Assembly: GCA_963664935.2 (NCBI GenBank)
Contig: CAXXSE010000007.1
Location: 496,001 to 560,000 of the forward strand
DNA from: G963664935 sp963664935
GTDB lineage: Bacteria; Pseudomonadota; Gammaproteobacteria; Methylococcales; G963664935
Reading direction: 5' to 3'
Length of the DNA stretch: 64,000 nt
Shown: positions 16,926-25,925 of the stretch, one piece after another
Position numbering within the stretch: the first letter of the stretch is position 1
How the letters are laid out: each line of letters starts with the position of its first letter
Program-made: the position numbers and the translations under genes
Notes under the pieces: generated by a model
Told to the model about the DNA's origin: nothing
The model's input: the letters and a program-made list of their open reading frames with translations, nothing else
Database searches by the model: none

Positions 16926-18266
16926 TCAACCCCGCTGGCCGACCCGCGCAAAGAATACCGGGTTGATCTTGAGATTCCGCCGTACCAGGAGATAAGTCCA
17001 AATCTGCGATAACAGGATCGACCCGACGGAACCGATCGCCGCGCCGAGCACACCCCAGGTTGGAATAAGAAGAAGATTCAGTAGTATATTGAAAATAGCG
17101 GCGCTGAAATTGATAGCGACGATGTGATCCTGATTGCCGCTGACCGCAAGGTATGAACTGATGGGTCCGGTCGTCGCCTGCGTGAGATAGCCAAGTGTGA
17201 GTACAATCAAGGCAGGATACCCGACAACAAAGTCTGGACCGAATGTCGCAAGGATTTCCTTTCCGAAAAAAATAAGGCCAAGAACGACGGCGAAGGTTGG
17301 CCAGAAGGTCCAGATCGCAATCGAACGAGTGAAGGACTGTTGGCTGTCGCGATCTCCCTCTACCAGCAAGGCGGAAAATTTCGGTGCGGCGAACGGGCCA
17401 TCATGGCATTGAAAATCATCAGAGTCAGCCCATCTGTCCTCACGCTCGCGTGATAGACGGAGGTTGCCTCCGGTCCCATCATGGTGCCCAGCATAATGAT
17501 GTCCGCGTTCCACAGAATCAGAAAAAGACCGTCGGACAGAAATAGTGGTATTGCGACTCTTAGCCAGAACTTCGTTGTGTAGGTCGGCTTGGAGGCTCGT
17601 ACGTCGTCAGGAATCACTCGGCGAAACCTCGCGGCATGTGCCAAAGCTATCAGCCCGCAGATCACGAGGGCTATGGTCAGTACCATTACAGCATTCGGCT
17701 GGCCTACGACAAGGGTGAACACCCAGACAGCCAGAAGAACCAGTCCCGGCAGCGCCACTGACTGAGGTACATAGGCCATACCGACCCAGCCAAAGCCACG
17801 TGATACACCTGAAATCAGGCTGATCAGCGTTAGAAACGGAACGCACAAAAATGCCAACTGTGCAGGTATCACATAATATTCCGGCATCCACGAGCCCGCA
17901 ACGCCCAGGATCACCCAACCGGCTCCGGCCACTGCGATGCTGATCAGCAACACGATACTGGTGCTACGCAGAATCAGGCCGTGCAAATGGCTCAGGTTCT
18001 CCTCACTAAGGTACTGTGGAACGAAGCGCACCGCAAGCCTGAGACAGACCGATTCCCACAGCCACCGCGATTGGCTGAGCCAGGCTCCAGGCAAATATGT
18101 AGACACCGAACTCATGCACTCCAAGCCAGCGAGCCAGGAATACCTGACTGCCGTAACTGAGTCCCGCGGCGCATACCTGCAAGATCATGGTCAGACCGGC
18201 CCGATGCAACACCGATCGAACTGCGCTGCTGGCACCTGCTTTATCTAATATTCTGCTGAGTATCAT
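16926..18266 (-). pseudogene. Polysaccharide flippase (Wzx/MATE-like), frameshifted
   Basis: Three consecutive minus-strand frames together give one multi-spanning membrane protein of the oligosaccharide flippase family. It starts GLTMILQVCAAGLSYGSQVF and LARWLGVHEFGVYIFAWS. One shift occurs near 18050 (after VGIGLS, before LAVRFVPQYLSEENL; about 4 extra nt). A second lies near 17400 (after IFNAMMA, before PFAAPKFSALL; one C missing in a C-run). The C-terminal part, up to LVRRNLKINPVF, is clear. It would have exported lipid-linked glycan, and the adjacent UDP-xylose gene fits. Two frameshifts make function unlikely, though the C-run shift could be a sequencing error. Confidence 0.8.
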
Positions 18267-18420
18267 GACCTCTCGCGCGATTACGGGCGCCAGCTATAGA
18301 CTTTAAGAAAAAGATCTTGGCGTGCTGAGCAAAATAGCGACAGGGTAGCTCGATTAGACATTAGAGTAACAAGTGTTTAGTCTGACATGGGTTAATCTCT
18401 AGTCAATAAGGAGCTGCCCC

Positions 18421-18723
18421 ATGTTAATTTTTAAACTTAATCTCTCCAAGGCCCACCAGAATGATTTGCTCGAAGAATTGAAGCGAGCCCATCAGAAAGG
18501 TGATTTGCCGTGGGTGAAACGGATCTTAGCAGTTCTGGCCTTCGCTGAGGGGCAGGTTATTCAAGCAGTGGCCAAAATGCTTCGAGTTACAGCCGAAGCG
18601 GTTCGACAATGGATCAAGCGTTTGTTGGTCGGCGGTGTTGTCGGACTGAGATCGAAGAAGTCACCGGGAAGGCCTTCGAAAATGACCAAAGAACAACGGA
18701 GTGAATTAGCGGCTGTCATAGAT
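18421..18723 (+). pseudogene. IS630-family transposase, N-terminal fragment
   Basis: About 101 residues with the N-terminal helix-turn-helix of IS630-type transposases: WVKRILAVLAFAEGQVIQAV, MLRVTAEAVRQWIKRLLVGG, then the linker GLRSKKSPGRPSKMTKEQ. The ribosome site AGGAG precedes the ATG. The coding sequence is cut at 18724 by the terminal repeat of an IS4-family element, and the DDE catalytic part is not found on the far side. It is therefore an inactive remnant. Confidence 0.85.
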
Positions 18724-20380
18724 CATAGGTGTTAACTTAACAAATATTATATAGAATAAACAACAGGTTAATGGGTTTGACGAAAGCATTTCAGCCGAGT
18801 GAGTCACGCAAGTCCCTCTGTGAGCGCTGGAACACCGGAATTCCTTATGCCGGTACTGGCGCGATAGTCAGGTGGAAAACAGTAGACAAAGGACACGCAT
18901 ATCTTTATTCTCATCATATTTTGATTTGTTGTTTTTAGGATTGAGTATAAATATGCCCATTGATATTGATGTATCCATTTTGAATCGTTGTTTTGCAGAA
19001 ACAAAATCCTAGCCTCGGCGAAGGCCTGCGGATTTATCCAGCGATTGCGCAAGCTCGATCCCTTCGAGTTCTTTATCGCACTCACCTTCGGTGCGCTTAA
19101 ATCAGATACACTCACCCTGAATAGTTTGGCGGATGAAATCCCGAGTGATCTTTCACGAACGGGCATTTACCGTCGATTTACCCAGCAAGCCAGTGCCTTT
19201 ATGAAAGCAATGGTGGCTGATTTTATGGCGATTTTAAAGACCGAAGGTCGAACCCTTGAGGTCGCGGCACTGAAGTATTTTACGGCGGTCAATATCATCG
19301 ATTCAACCTCCTGGAAACTGTCCGGAGGGCTCGCGGCCGTATTTCCGGGCTATCACCATGCCGGATGCAAAGTACAGCTCATGTTCGATTATTTGACCGG
19401 TACGGTTAACCTGGTCGATTTAAAGAAACAAACTGCCACCGACCAAAACTATGCCCGGGTCTTAGCGGAACAACTGCAAACCGGTGCGCTGTATTTATTC
19501 GATATGGGCTACACCGTGGCTGACGCACTCGCCGCCATCGATGCAGCAGATGCCTTCTTTTTATCCCGCTTCAACAGCTTCGGTTTAAACCTGTATCGTC
19601 AAGGGCCTAACGGTTTTGAGAAAATCAATTTGTTCGACGAAATCCAGTACTTAACACATCAACAAACGGGCCTCGATTGGGCCGTGTGGGTCGGCAATAA
19701 AACGCACAAAACACAGGCTCGCCTATTACTCACCCGAATGCCCGAAGAAATCGCTAACCGACGTCGACAAAGCGCCAAACAAGCCGCGCACAAGCGCGGC
19801 AAGGTTCCCAGCCAACAAACGTTGTGCCTGTGTGACTGGGGTCTATGGATCACCAATATCCCCGAATCCTATCACGGCATGGATATGCCTCAATTGCTCG
19901 CCCTATATCCGTTGCGCTGGTCCGTTGAGCTTTTTTTTAAGCAGATGAAATCAACCTTGAAACTTCAGCACACCACAGTACAAAGTAATGCTCATCGACT
20001 CACCTGCGAGGTCCTTGGAACCTGTATTGTTGCCCTGTTTATCACCTTCTGCTATTCCTGTGCCCGCGCCCAGGCTTGGCGCCAGATGCAATGCGAAATC
20101 AGTTTCGATAAAACCGCAAAACACTTTCGCCGACATGTTGCACCACTCGTTGACATCCTCTACCACCATACTCTCGACCGGTTAGCTGTCTATATGATTG
20201 ACTATCTGAACGGCATCTTGGTCCGTTGCATTAAAACACGCCAACCCAGCCGATCTAACTCCCTGGATGAATTCATTCAACCAAGCCGCTATCGGGATTA
20301 TTGATTCTTCTCCGTTCCGATCAATTCTACGCCCCGGAGTATTGGCTTAGAGGCCTTTGAGGCTTAAGTTAACACCTATG
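18724..20380 (+). mobile_element. IS4-family insertion sequence (1657 bp)
   Basis: Bounded by perfect 17-bp terminal inverted repeats: CATAGGTGTTAACTTAA at 18724-18740 and its exact complement at 20364-20380. It carries one transposase (18988-20304). The flanking bases (TCATAGAT left, GTTCTCGG right) show no target duplication. The left side is an IS630 transposase gene and the right side is the end of a family B element. A deletion or recombination adjacent to the IS has probably removed the original right-hand target. Confidence 0.88.
18988..20304 (+). CDS. IS4-family transposase
   Basis: 438-residue DDE transposase. Catalytic residues are visible as NIIDSTSWKLSGG (first Asp), ALYLFDMGYTVADAL (second Asp) and YPLRWSVELFFKQMKSTLKL (Glu in the YREK-like motif), separated by the beta-strand insertion usual in IS4. 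The first in-frame start is a TTG at 18988. A second frame just upstream (from ATG 18953) reads VSILNRCFAETKS, which would join naturally to ASAKACGFIQRL, so the true 5' end may be frameshifted. The core catalytic region is open. Confidence 0.9.
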   Translation: MFCRNKILASAKACGFIQRLRKLDPFEFFIALTFGALKSDTLTLNSLADEIPSDLSRTGIYRRFTQQASAFMKAMVADFMAILKTEGRTLEVAALKYFTAVNIIDSTSWKLSGGLAAVFPGYHHAGCKVQLMFDYLTGTVNLVDLKKQTATDQNYARVLAEQLQTGALYLFDMGYTVADALAAIDAADAFFLSRFNSFGLNLYRQGPNGFEKINLFDEIQYLTHQQTGLDWAVWVGNKTHKTQARLLLTRMPEEIANRRRQSAKQAAHKRGKVPSQQTLCLCDWGLWITNIPESYHGMDMPQLLALYPLRWSVELFFKQMKSTLKLQHTTVQSNAHRLTCEVLGTCIVALFITFCYSCARAQAWRQMQCEISFDKTAKHFRRHVAPLVDILYHHTLDRLAVYMIDYLNGILVRCIKTRQPSRSNSLDEFIQPSRYRDY

Positions 20381-20382
20381 GT

Positions 20383-20400
20383 TCTCGGACAACCTCCTAG
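20383..20400. repeat. Family B right-end fragment
   Basis: TCTCGGACAACCTCCTAG, the right terminus of a family B element, abuts the right repeat of the IS4 element. Everything else of that copy is gone. It marks the right border of the acquired islet. Confidence 0.6.
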
Positions 20401-20409
20401 TAGTCCATC

Positions 20410-20488
20410 AAGGTTATGTGGGTATTTTCTTTACCGCTGTTCAATCAATGACTTGTACCCTGTACCGTATGAAGTCACTGATTCAGGT
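20410..20488. repeat. Family C miniature element, right half
   Basis: 79 bp matching the right half of the complete copy at 4624-4786, from AGGTTATGTGGGTATTTT to ATTCAGGT. With the left half at 15117-15200 it sums to exactly 163 bp, the full element length. Confidence 0.75.
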
Positions 20489-20524
20489 AATATTAGAAAC
20501 TTCGACGCCAGCAAGCGCTTGAAG

Positions 20525-21214
20525 TCAGCCGACTTTTTTAGCCAAAAAATATAAATGACGTCCTAATGGACGGCCTGTATAGGCAATATCCAAACTATCC
20601 TCTACGTCAAAACTGTAAACAATTGACATTCCGTTGGCCTCAAATAGGGATTTCGCATCACTTAGCGATTGAATATACAAGCCGAATTGCATAGATTCCG
20701 GCAAATGGTAACCCACCACCAAAAATCCACCATCGGCCATCAAGGCACGAATATTAGTTAACACCCAATCTATCTCATCTTCTTTAAAGTAATAAAGGCA
20801 ATCCAAAGCGACCATAACGTCAAATTGAGTTCCCAGATCGATTGGATGCTGAGTCTTGAGATCAATTTGTTGAAAAACACAATCGGGCGCTCTTCGAGAC
20901 GCTTTCACTAAAGCTTCTAAGGATATATCTATCCCACGAACGTCGGCTGTGGGAAATTGTTTTTTCAGATGCTCGGTAAAATACCCCAAGCCGCAACCGA
21001 TATCCATTATCGACAATTTTCGGTTTGTGCCGCGCTGTATTAATTTGATAGCACGTCCGACGGTAGCAGAAACTAATTGATATGACAGCGTTTCCATGGT
21101 TTTGGATTGGCCATGTGGGTCCTCGCAATCTCGATACATTCCTTCAAAATCCCGGATTAGGGTAGTTTCATTTCCATCGGATTCAAAGATGAATTCGTTA
21201 TGTTTTTTAGCCAT
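20525..21214 (-). CDS. Class I SAM-dependent methyltransferase
   Basis: 229 residues. Motif I is LSIMDIGCGLGYFTEHLKKQ (about residues 68-87), followed by VRGIDISLEALVKASRR, DVMVALDCLYYFKEDEIDWV and a GGFLVVGYHLPES strand. The substrate is unknown. The ATG directly abuts the TAA of the upstream KdsC-like phosphatase (21215-21217), so the two are translationally coupled. Given the nearby NeuB-type cluster, modification of a surface sugar is a reasonable inference, but it rests on context only. Confidence 0.82.
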   Translation of the reverse strand: MAKKHNEFIFESDGNETTLIRDFEGMYRDCEDPHGQSKTMETLSYQLVSATVGRAIKLIQRGTNRKLSIMDIGCGLGYFTEHLKKQFPTADVRGIDISLEALVKASRRAPDCVFQQIDLKTQHPIDLGTQFDVMVALDCLYYFKEDEIDWVLTNIRALMADGGFLVVGYHLPESMQFGLYIQSLSDAKSLFEANGMSIVYSFDVEDSLDIAYTGRPLGRHLYFLAKKVG

Positions 21215-21778
21215 TTATGCATCCCTCAGGAAGGCATTTACGAGCAGTTCGGCAAATTCTCGAAAAGCGCCTTCGCCTCCCTTCAGCTCGCAAACGAAAT
21301 TCGCTTGATTCTTGACCTCCGACATAGCGTCCCGGGGGCTGGCCGATAATCCCACCAATGAAAAAACACTCAGATCGTTAACATCGTCTCCTATGTACGC
21401 AATAGACGACAGCGGGATTCCACGACGCTCGGAAATTGATCGTACGGTGGCTCCCTTTTCCTTGATCCCCAAATGGCATTCTTCAATCAACAGTTTTTCT
21501 GAACGCCGTTTTAACGAAATTGATTTTTCTCCGGAAATAATGCCTGTTTCGATATGGGCAAGGTTGCGCAATCGTTCTACACCCATACCGTCCCGGATAT
21601 GAAATCTTTTCATTGATTCCCCTGAATTTGAGTAATATACACCCCCGTCGGTTAATACACCGTCACAATCGGTCAAAAGCATCCTGATCATACGGGCTTT
21701 TTTTAAAATATCCGGGGAAATAGACGGCGCCATTTTCAAGTTAAAAACTAATTGAACACTTTTGTCCAAACCGGACAT
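21215..21778 (-). CDS. KdsC-like HAD-family sugar-phosphate phosphatase
   Basis: 187-residue HAD phosphatase of the KdsC type (tetrameric, capless, C0). The nucleophile motif is MLLTDCDGVLTDGGVYYSNS (DxD). FHIRDGMGVERLRN, ETGIISGEKS and IAYIGDDVNDLSVFSLVGLS are the KdsC signatures, with a GGEGAFREFAELL tail. The family dephosphorylates eight- or nine-carbon ulosonic acids after NeuB/KdsA-type synthases. The neighbouring NeuB-type synthase suggests a nonulosonic acid 9-phosphate; Kdo-8-phosphate is the alternative, and the lpt-cluster kdsC (38414-38937) is frameshifted. An alternative start exists at 21733. Confidence 0.85.
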   Translation of the reverse strand: MSGLDKSVQLVFNLKMAPSISPDILKKARMIRMLLTDCDGVLTDGGVYYSNSGESMKRFHIRDGMGVERLRNLAHIETGIISGEKSISLKRRSEKLLIEECHLGIKEKGATVRSISERRGIPLSSIAYIGDDVNDLSVFSLVGLSASPRDAMSEVKNQANFVCELKGGEGAFREFAELLVNAFLRDA

Positions 21779-21876
21779 CCAAGATTAAACACGACAACTT
21801 CTTTATTTTGACTTGCCGTACAAGACTATGAGAATATTGGGATGCTGTTTATAAATTACAATAAAACAATACAGTA

Positions 21877-22500
21877 ATGCCCAATAGAACCATTCAATTT
21901 GAGAGTAAAACGCTTGCGCTACCTGGCCACATTTCAATTAACGCCGCGCGCAAAACGGGGCCGCGAATCCACCGTATTATGGCGTGGTTAGACCCCTATG
22001 AAATCCCAATCGTCCGAAAACAAACCGAACTCATTAGAAATCCGGCGTTAAAACTACTGGCGATATTGTTTAATCAGCTTGGAAACGGTTGGCTTTATCC
22101 ATTATGGGCTGGTGGCCTATTTTTTTTTCAAGGATCAAACGCGATACCGTTGATCATCGCGGCGGGTATTTCTTTAGCCCTCGCACATTTACTCTATCCT
22201 AAGATTAAAACGTACATCGCCCGCCCAAGGCCGATAGATCGCTTTCCGGATCTTTGCGAATTACTTCAGCCTCTTGACCTTTATTCTTGCCCCAGTGGAC
22301 ATTGCATGTCAGCGGCGGCCATTTCTATCCCAATCATGTTGGTCATACCCAGCGCGACCATTTTTATTGTGCTGGTCTGGTTTCTAATCGGGTGGGCCCG
22401 CTTGGCCACTGGCCACCATTACCCAAGCGACTTGATTATTGGGGGTTTACTGGGAAGTATCGTGACTTGGCCAATCTCTCAGTTGTATCTTTTTGGATAG
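21877..22500 (+). CDS. PAP2-family membrane phosphatase
   Basis: 207 residues with several membrane segments. The three acid-phosphatase motifs are present in order: KIKTYIARPRP (KxxxxxxRP), YSCPSGHCMSAAAI (PSGH) and RLATGHHYPSDLIIGGLLG (SRxxxxxHxxxD-like, with His and Asp). Members dephosphorylate phosphatidic acid, undecaprenyl diphosphate or lipid A on the periplasmic side; which one applies here cannot be told. It is divergent from the KdsC-like gene. Its TAG stop ends where a family A miniature element begins. Confidence 0.88.
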   Translation: MPNRTIQFESKTLALPGHISINAARKTGPRIHRIMAWLDPYEIPIVRKQTELIRNPALKLLAILFNQLGNGWLYPLWAGGLFFFQGSNAIPLIIAAGISLALAHLLYPKIKTYIARPRPIDRFPDLCELLQPLDLYSCPSGHCMSAAAISIPIMLVIPSATIFIVLVWFLIGWARLATGHHYPSDLIIGGLLGSIVTWPISQLYLFG

Positions 22501-22693
22501 ATAACTTTTCATCTCACCCCCTAAATCCACCATTTCTACGTTACAAAAACGCCTGTAGCGTTTTTGAACAGGCGAAGGCTGGCCCGAAGAGCGGAACGTA
22601 TGGATGCGTGGAGTAATAAATTTTCATTTACACGTGTAAACTCACATTTTTCGCCTTGAACTGACAAATTCCAAGGGCAATCTGAATAGTTAC
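22500..22693. repeat. Family A miniature element (copy 3, enlarged)
   Basis: The ends and the central TTTACACGTGTAAA palindrome match copies 1 and 2. This copy is 194 bp because about 70 bp are inserted left of the palindrome. The inserted part contains a hairpin (CGCCTGT / ACAGGCG around AGCGTTTTTGA). It fills the space between the convergent PAP2 and neuB-like genes. Confidence 0.72.
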
Positions 22694-22705
22694 CAATTCA
22701 TTAGG

Positions 22706-23587
22706 CTAAACGGCACGCCTTAACTTTTTCCGCGAATCCATTTCGCTTGGATAAACTTTTTTTACTCCGTCACCGAGGGCTTTTTCGATATCTCGTACAT
22801 TGTTAACCAATCGCTCAAAACCTCCCAACTCCACCGACGCAGCTTGATCGGTACCCCACATAGCACGATCCAAAGTAATGTGACGCTCCAAAAAAGTAGC
22901 TCCTAATACAATTGCGGCCAAAGAAGGCGCCAGCCCTGTTTCATGACCCGAATAACCGATGGGGATTCCGGGGAATTGTTCCTTTAACGTGTCGATCATT
23001 CGTAAATTCAATTCTTCCAATTGGCAGGGATACGTGGATGTCGAATGAGCAATCAGTAACCTAGCCGCTTCGCTTTGCTCGTTAATCCCTAAGGCGTTCG
23101 CCGCGGAGACGATCTCTTCCATAGTCGACATTCCCGTCGAAATCATAATCAATTTTTTTGTTGCACGCGCTCGGAACAGCAACGGTAGATCGGTCAGCGA
23201 AGCACTTGCGATTTTGTAAAACGGAGGATCAAACTTTTCGATAAAATCCACCGACTCTTCATCCCAGCAGGACGCAGTCCAATCGATCCCTATCGTGTTG
23301 CAATATTCATCAATTTCCTGATACTGATCAAATTCCAGTTCGACTTTTTTACGGTATTCTATATAACTTATCTGTCCCCAAGGTGTATCTCGTTGAACAT
23401 GCCATTGCTCTTTCGGAACACATTTTTCGGGCGCCCTTTTTTGAAACTTAACCGCATTTGCCCCCGCTTTCTTGGCGCCATCGATCAATCGTTTGACAAT
23501 TTCCATCGAACCATTATGGTTTATTCCGATCTCAGCAATAATGTAGGTAGGTTCGCCATCGCCGATTCTACTATCCCCTATTTTCAT
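22706..23587 (-). CDS. NeuB-family nonulosonic acid (sialic/legionaminic-type) synthase
   Basis: Condenses phosphoenolpyruvate with a six-carbon amino sugar (or its phosphate) to a nine-carbon ulosonic acid in the cytosol. 293 residues. The NeuB TIM-barrel is clear: TYIIAEIGINHNGSMEIVKR, GANAVKFQKRAPEKCVPK, YKIASASLTDLPLL, MISTGMSTMEEI and IGYSGHETGLAPSLAAIVLG, with ERHITLDRAMWGTDQAAS near the end. The C-terminal SAF/antifreeze-like domain of full-length NeuB is absent. I chose ATG 23587; a TTG at 23635 would overlap the SDR stop. It is the last gene of the 27757-22706 cluster. Confidence 0.9.
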   Translation of the reverse strand: MKIGDSRIGDGEPTYIIAEIGINHNGSMEIVKRLIDGAKKAGANAVKFQKRAPEKCVPKEQWHVQRDTPWGQISYIEYRKKVELEFDQYQEIDEYCNTIGIDWTASCWDEESVDFIEKFDPPFYKIASASLTDLPLLFRARATKKLIMISTGMSTMEEIVSAANALGINEQSEAARLLIAHSTSTYPCQLEELNLRMIDTLKEQFPGIPIGYSGHETGLAPSLAAIVLGATFLERHITLDRAMWGTDQAASVELGGFERLVNNVRDIEKALGDGVKKVYPSEMDSRKKLRRAV

Positions 23588-23628
23588 TCGTACGTCTTTT
23601 ATAAATTGGATCAAATTAAGTCGATATC

Positions 23629-24450
23629 CTACCAAACCGTAAAACCACCGTCGACCACCAAATTAGCACCGGTCATATAGGAAGATGCATCGGAAGCCAA
23701 ATAGATCAATGCTCCCATGTAATCATCCCGCATCGCCATGCGCCCGAGTGGAGTACGCCGAGAATATTCAGCAACAAAACATTCATCTTGATTATTTTCA
23801 ACGCCACCTGGCGACAAGGAATTAATCCTGACTCCGTTTTTCCCCCAATATGACGCTAGAAATCGCGTAAATGAAAGCACAGCCCCTTTAGTGGTAGGGT
23901 ATATCGCAGACTTAAACAATTGCTGTTTCCCGTCTTGATCAACATAGAGCGACTGATCCGGTGCAACTAAAGCGTAGGTCGAAGCAATATTAATAATGCT
24001 ACCCGAACCTAGCTCGGCCATCTTCGAACCGATAACCTGAGAGCATAGAAACACACCGGTTACATTAACGTCCAACGATTTCTTCCACATTTCCAGCGGA
24101 TAATTTTCAAACTTTGACAGCTCCAATGAAGTAGAAGGATTCTCAAACATATCGTTGATCGCAGCGTTATTAACCAGCACATCAACCCTTCCCGTAGTCT
24201 CCATAATTTTATCCAATAGTGCTTTAACTGAGTCGGATTCCGTCACATCTACTCGACAAGCAAACACACACCCGTTTATATCATCGGCTACCACCTGACA
24301 CCCGTCCACATCAAGATCGGCGGCGAATACCGTGGCTCCCGCATCCGCTAGCGCCTTGCAATGAGAATAGCCGAGTAACCCCGCGGCCCCGGTGATCACC
24401 GCGGTTTTACCTTCAAGCGAAAAACGGTTCGAATCAATCATAATCTTCAC
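23629..24450 (-). CDS. Short-chain dehydrogenase/reductase (PtmA-like)
   Basis: 273-residue classical SDR. The cofactor motif is TGAAGLLGYSHCKALADAGA (TGxxxGxG), with NNAAIND, the catalytic Ser in SIINIASTYALVAP and the Tyr-Lys pair in KSAIYPTTKGAVLSFTRF. A C-terminal YMTGANLVVDGGFTVW completes the fold. From family knowledge it resembles PtmA-type enzymes of flagellin/legionaminic-acid clusters, and the neighbours fit that context. The exact substrate is unknown. It probably oxidises or reduces a sugar hydroxyl/keto group before amination by the adjacent class III aminotransferase. Confidence 0.85.
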   Translation of the reverse strand: MKIMIDSNRFSLEGKTAVITGAAGLLGYSHCKALADAGATVFAADLDVDGCQVVADDINGCVFACRVDVTESDSVKALLDKIMETTGRVDVLVNNAAINDMFENPSTSLELSKFENYPLEMWKKSLDVNVTGVFLCSQVIGSKMAELGSGSIINIASTYALVAPDQSLYVDQDGKQQLFKSAIYPTTKGAVLSFTRFLASYWGKNGVRINSLSPGGVENNQDECFVAEYSRRTPLGRMAMRDDYMGALIYLASDASSYMTGANLVVDGGFTVW

Positions 24451-24564
24451 GTACCAAAAAAATCTTAGCGTTTTATTTTTCAGGACCCTCCAATGGCGAC
24501 TTTTAGCATGTAAAACCGAAAAAAACAGGGTAAGGCAATTTGGAAAAATGAAACTACCAAATGC

Positions 24565-25884
24565 CTAATTCTTTTTTTTGGCTTCGGGTCTAAATACGGG
24601 TTGTATCAACTTCCCCATAAGGTACGACTCGATATTGCCTTCTTCGACTACTTTTTTAAGAAGCGGAAATATCTCTTTATACGCTTCTAACAGATTTTCT
24701 ATATCTTCCTGTTGATGCGAATAACATAGGTTATGAAATCCACTCCAAAGTATGCCGCGGCGAATTAATTCCTGCTGAACTAAAGTCTTCATCGCGAATG
24801 GATCCGTCCCACATGGTGAAAAATTCAAAACTGTCCTAAATGGGTAACCACTAATATTGACGTAATCCACCTCTAAATCCGACAATATCCTTATTACTCC
24901 ATCCGACAAGTCCTTCCCGAGCCGATGGATATATTCCAACACATCGTTATCGCGAATAAAGTTAATGCACGCTATCGACGCCGCTAACGATAAAGTCTCG
25001 CCACCAAATGTCGTAAAGAAAAAAACGTCTTCTTCCAATAGATCCATCACATCTTTACGCCCCGTTATCGCCGAAATGGGCATTCCATTCGCCATTGCTT
25101 TGGAAAACAGGTTAAGATCTGAACGAACCCCGAGGAATTCCTGTGCGCCACCCAATGCACATCGAAAACCGGTCCACATTTCATCGAAAATCAATAAGGT
25201 CCCATTTGCCTTACATATTTTCCGCAGCTCCAACAGAAAACCATTTTGTTGCTTTTCAAAAACTAGAGGCTCCAATATCACACACGCGGTATTAGTATCC
25301 AAAAGCCCCAATACTGAATCGATCTGGTTATATTTAAACGTTTTCGTCAATTCGGAGGTGGCGTGAGGAATCCCTGAATCTCGATTTGTAACCGAAATAT
25401 ACCAATCATGCCAGCCATGATAACCACAACAAAGAATCTTTTCGCGACCGGTAAACGCTCGAGCTAAGCGAACAGCTGCGCTGGTAACGTCACAACCTGT
25501 CTTTGAAAAACGTACGGACTCGGCATTTGGGATACAATTTCGCATTAATTCCGCGAGCTCAACTTCCAATGGATGCATCAATGAAAAACTAATTCCATTT
25601 TTAAGCTGACGAGTGATCGCCTCATCCACCTCAGACTGACAATAACCTAGGATAATCGGACCGATACCCATGTTGTAATCTAAGTATTCGTTGCCATCAA
25701 CATCCCAGACTTTGGCGCCTTTTCCCTTTGCAAGATATTTCGGCGCTATCCCTTCTGAAAATTGTGTTGGTCCTTTAGCGAGAGTTTGGGTCCCGGCTGG
25801 TATCAATCCTAGCGACCGTTCCCAAATACTATTGGAATTTTTAATATTTGGGAATTCCCAGTTTTCCAGATTTTTAATGTCCAT
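24565..25884 (-). CDS. Class III PLP aminotransferase (glutamate-1-semialdehyde-aminomutase-like)
   Basis: 439 residues. GIGPIILGYCQSEVDEAI, VRFSKTGCDVTSAAVRLARA, CCGYHGWHDWYIS and LLIFDEMWTGFRCALGGAQE are class III aminotransferase landmarks. The PLP lysine lies in LFSKAMANGMPISAITGR. It resembles glutamate-1-semialdehyde 2,1-aminomutase, but heme synthesis is unlikely here because the gene sits between an SDR and a cytidylyltransferase in a sugar cluster. Amination of a keto-sugar or keto-ulosonate, or an aminomutase role, is inferred. Confidence 0.87.
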   Translation of the reverse strand: MDIKNLENWEFPNIKNSNSIWERSLGLIPAGTQTLAKGPTQFSEGIAPKYLAKGKGAKVWDVDGNEYLDYNMGIGPIILGYCQSEVDEAITRQLKNGISFSLMHPLEVELAELMRNCIPNAESVRFSKTGCDVTSAAVRLARAFTGREKILCCGYHGWHDWYISVTNRDSGIPHATSELTKTFKYNQIDSVLGLLDTNTACVILEPLVFEKQQNGFLLELRKICKANGTLLIFDEMWTGFRCALGGAQEFLGVRSDLNLFSKAMANGMPISAITGRKDVMDLLEEDVFFFTTFGGETLSLAASIACINFIRDNDVLEYIHRLGKDLSDGVIRILSDLEVDYVNISGYPFRTVLNFSPCGTDPFAMKTLVQQELIRRGILWSGFHNLCYSHQQEDIENLLEAYKEIFPLLKKVVEEGNIESYLMGKLIQPVFRPEAKKKN

Positions 25885-25925
25885 GTTTTGGTAATTTTTT
25901 TTTGTTTAAAACCGGGTTTGTTAGG

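Noticed and set aside
24565..25884. HemL (glutamate-1-semialdehyde aminomutase) for heme synthesis
   Set aside because: The fold matches, but the operon context is sugar biosynthesis, so heme function is not supported.
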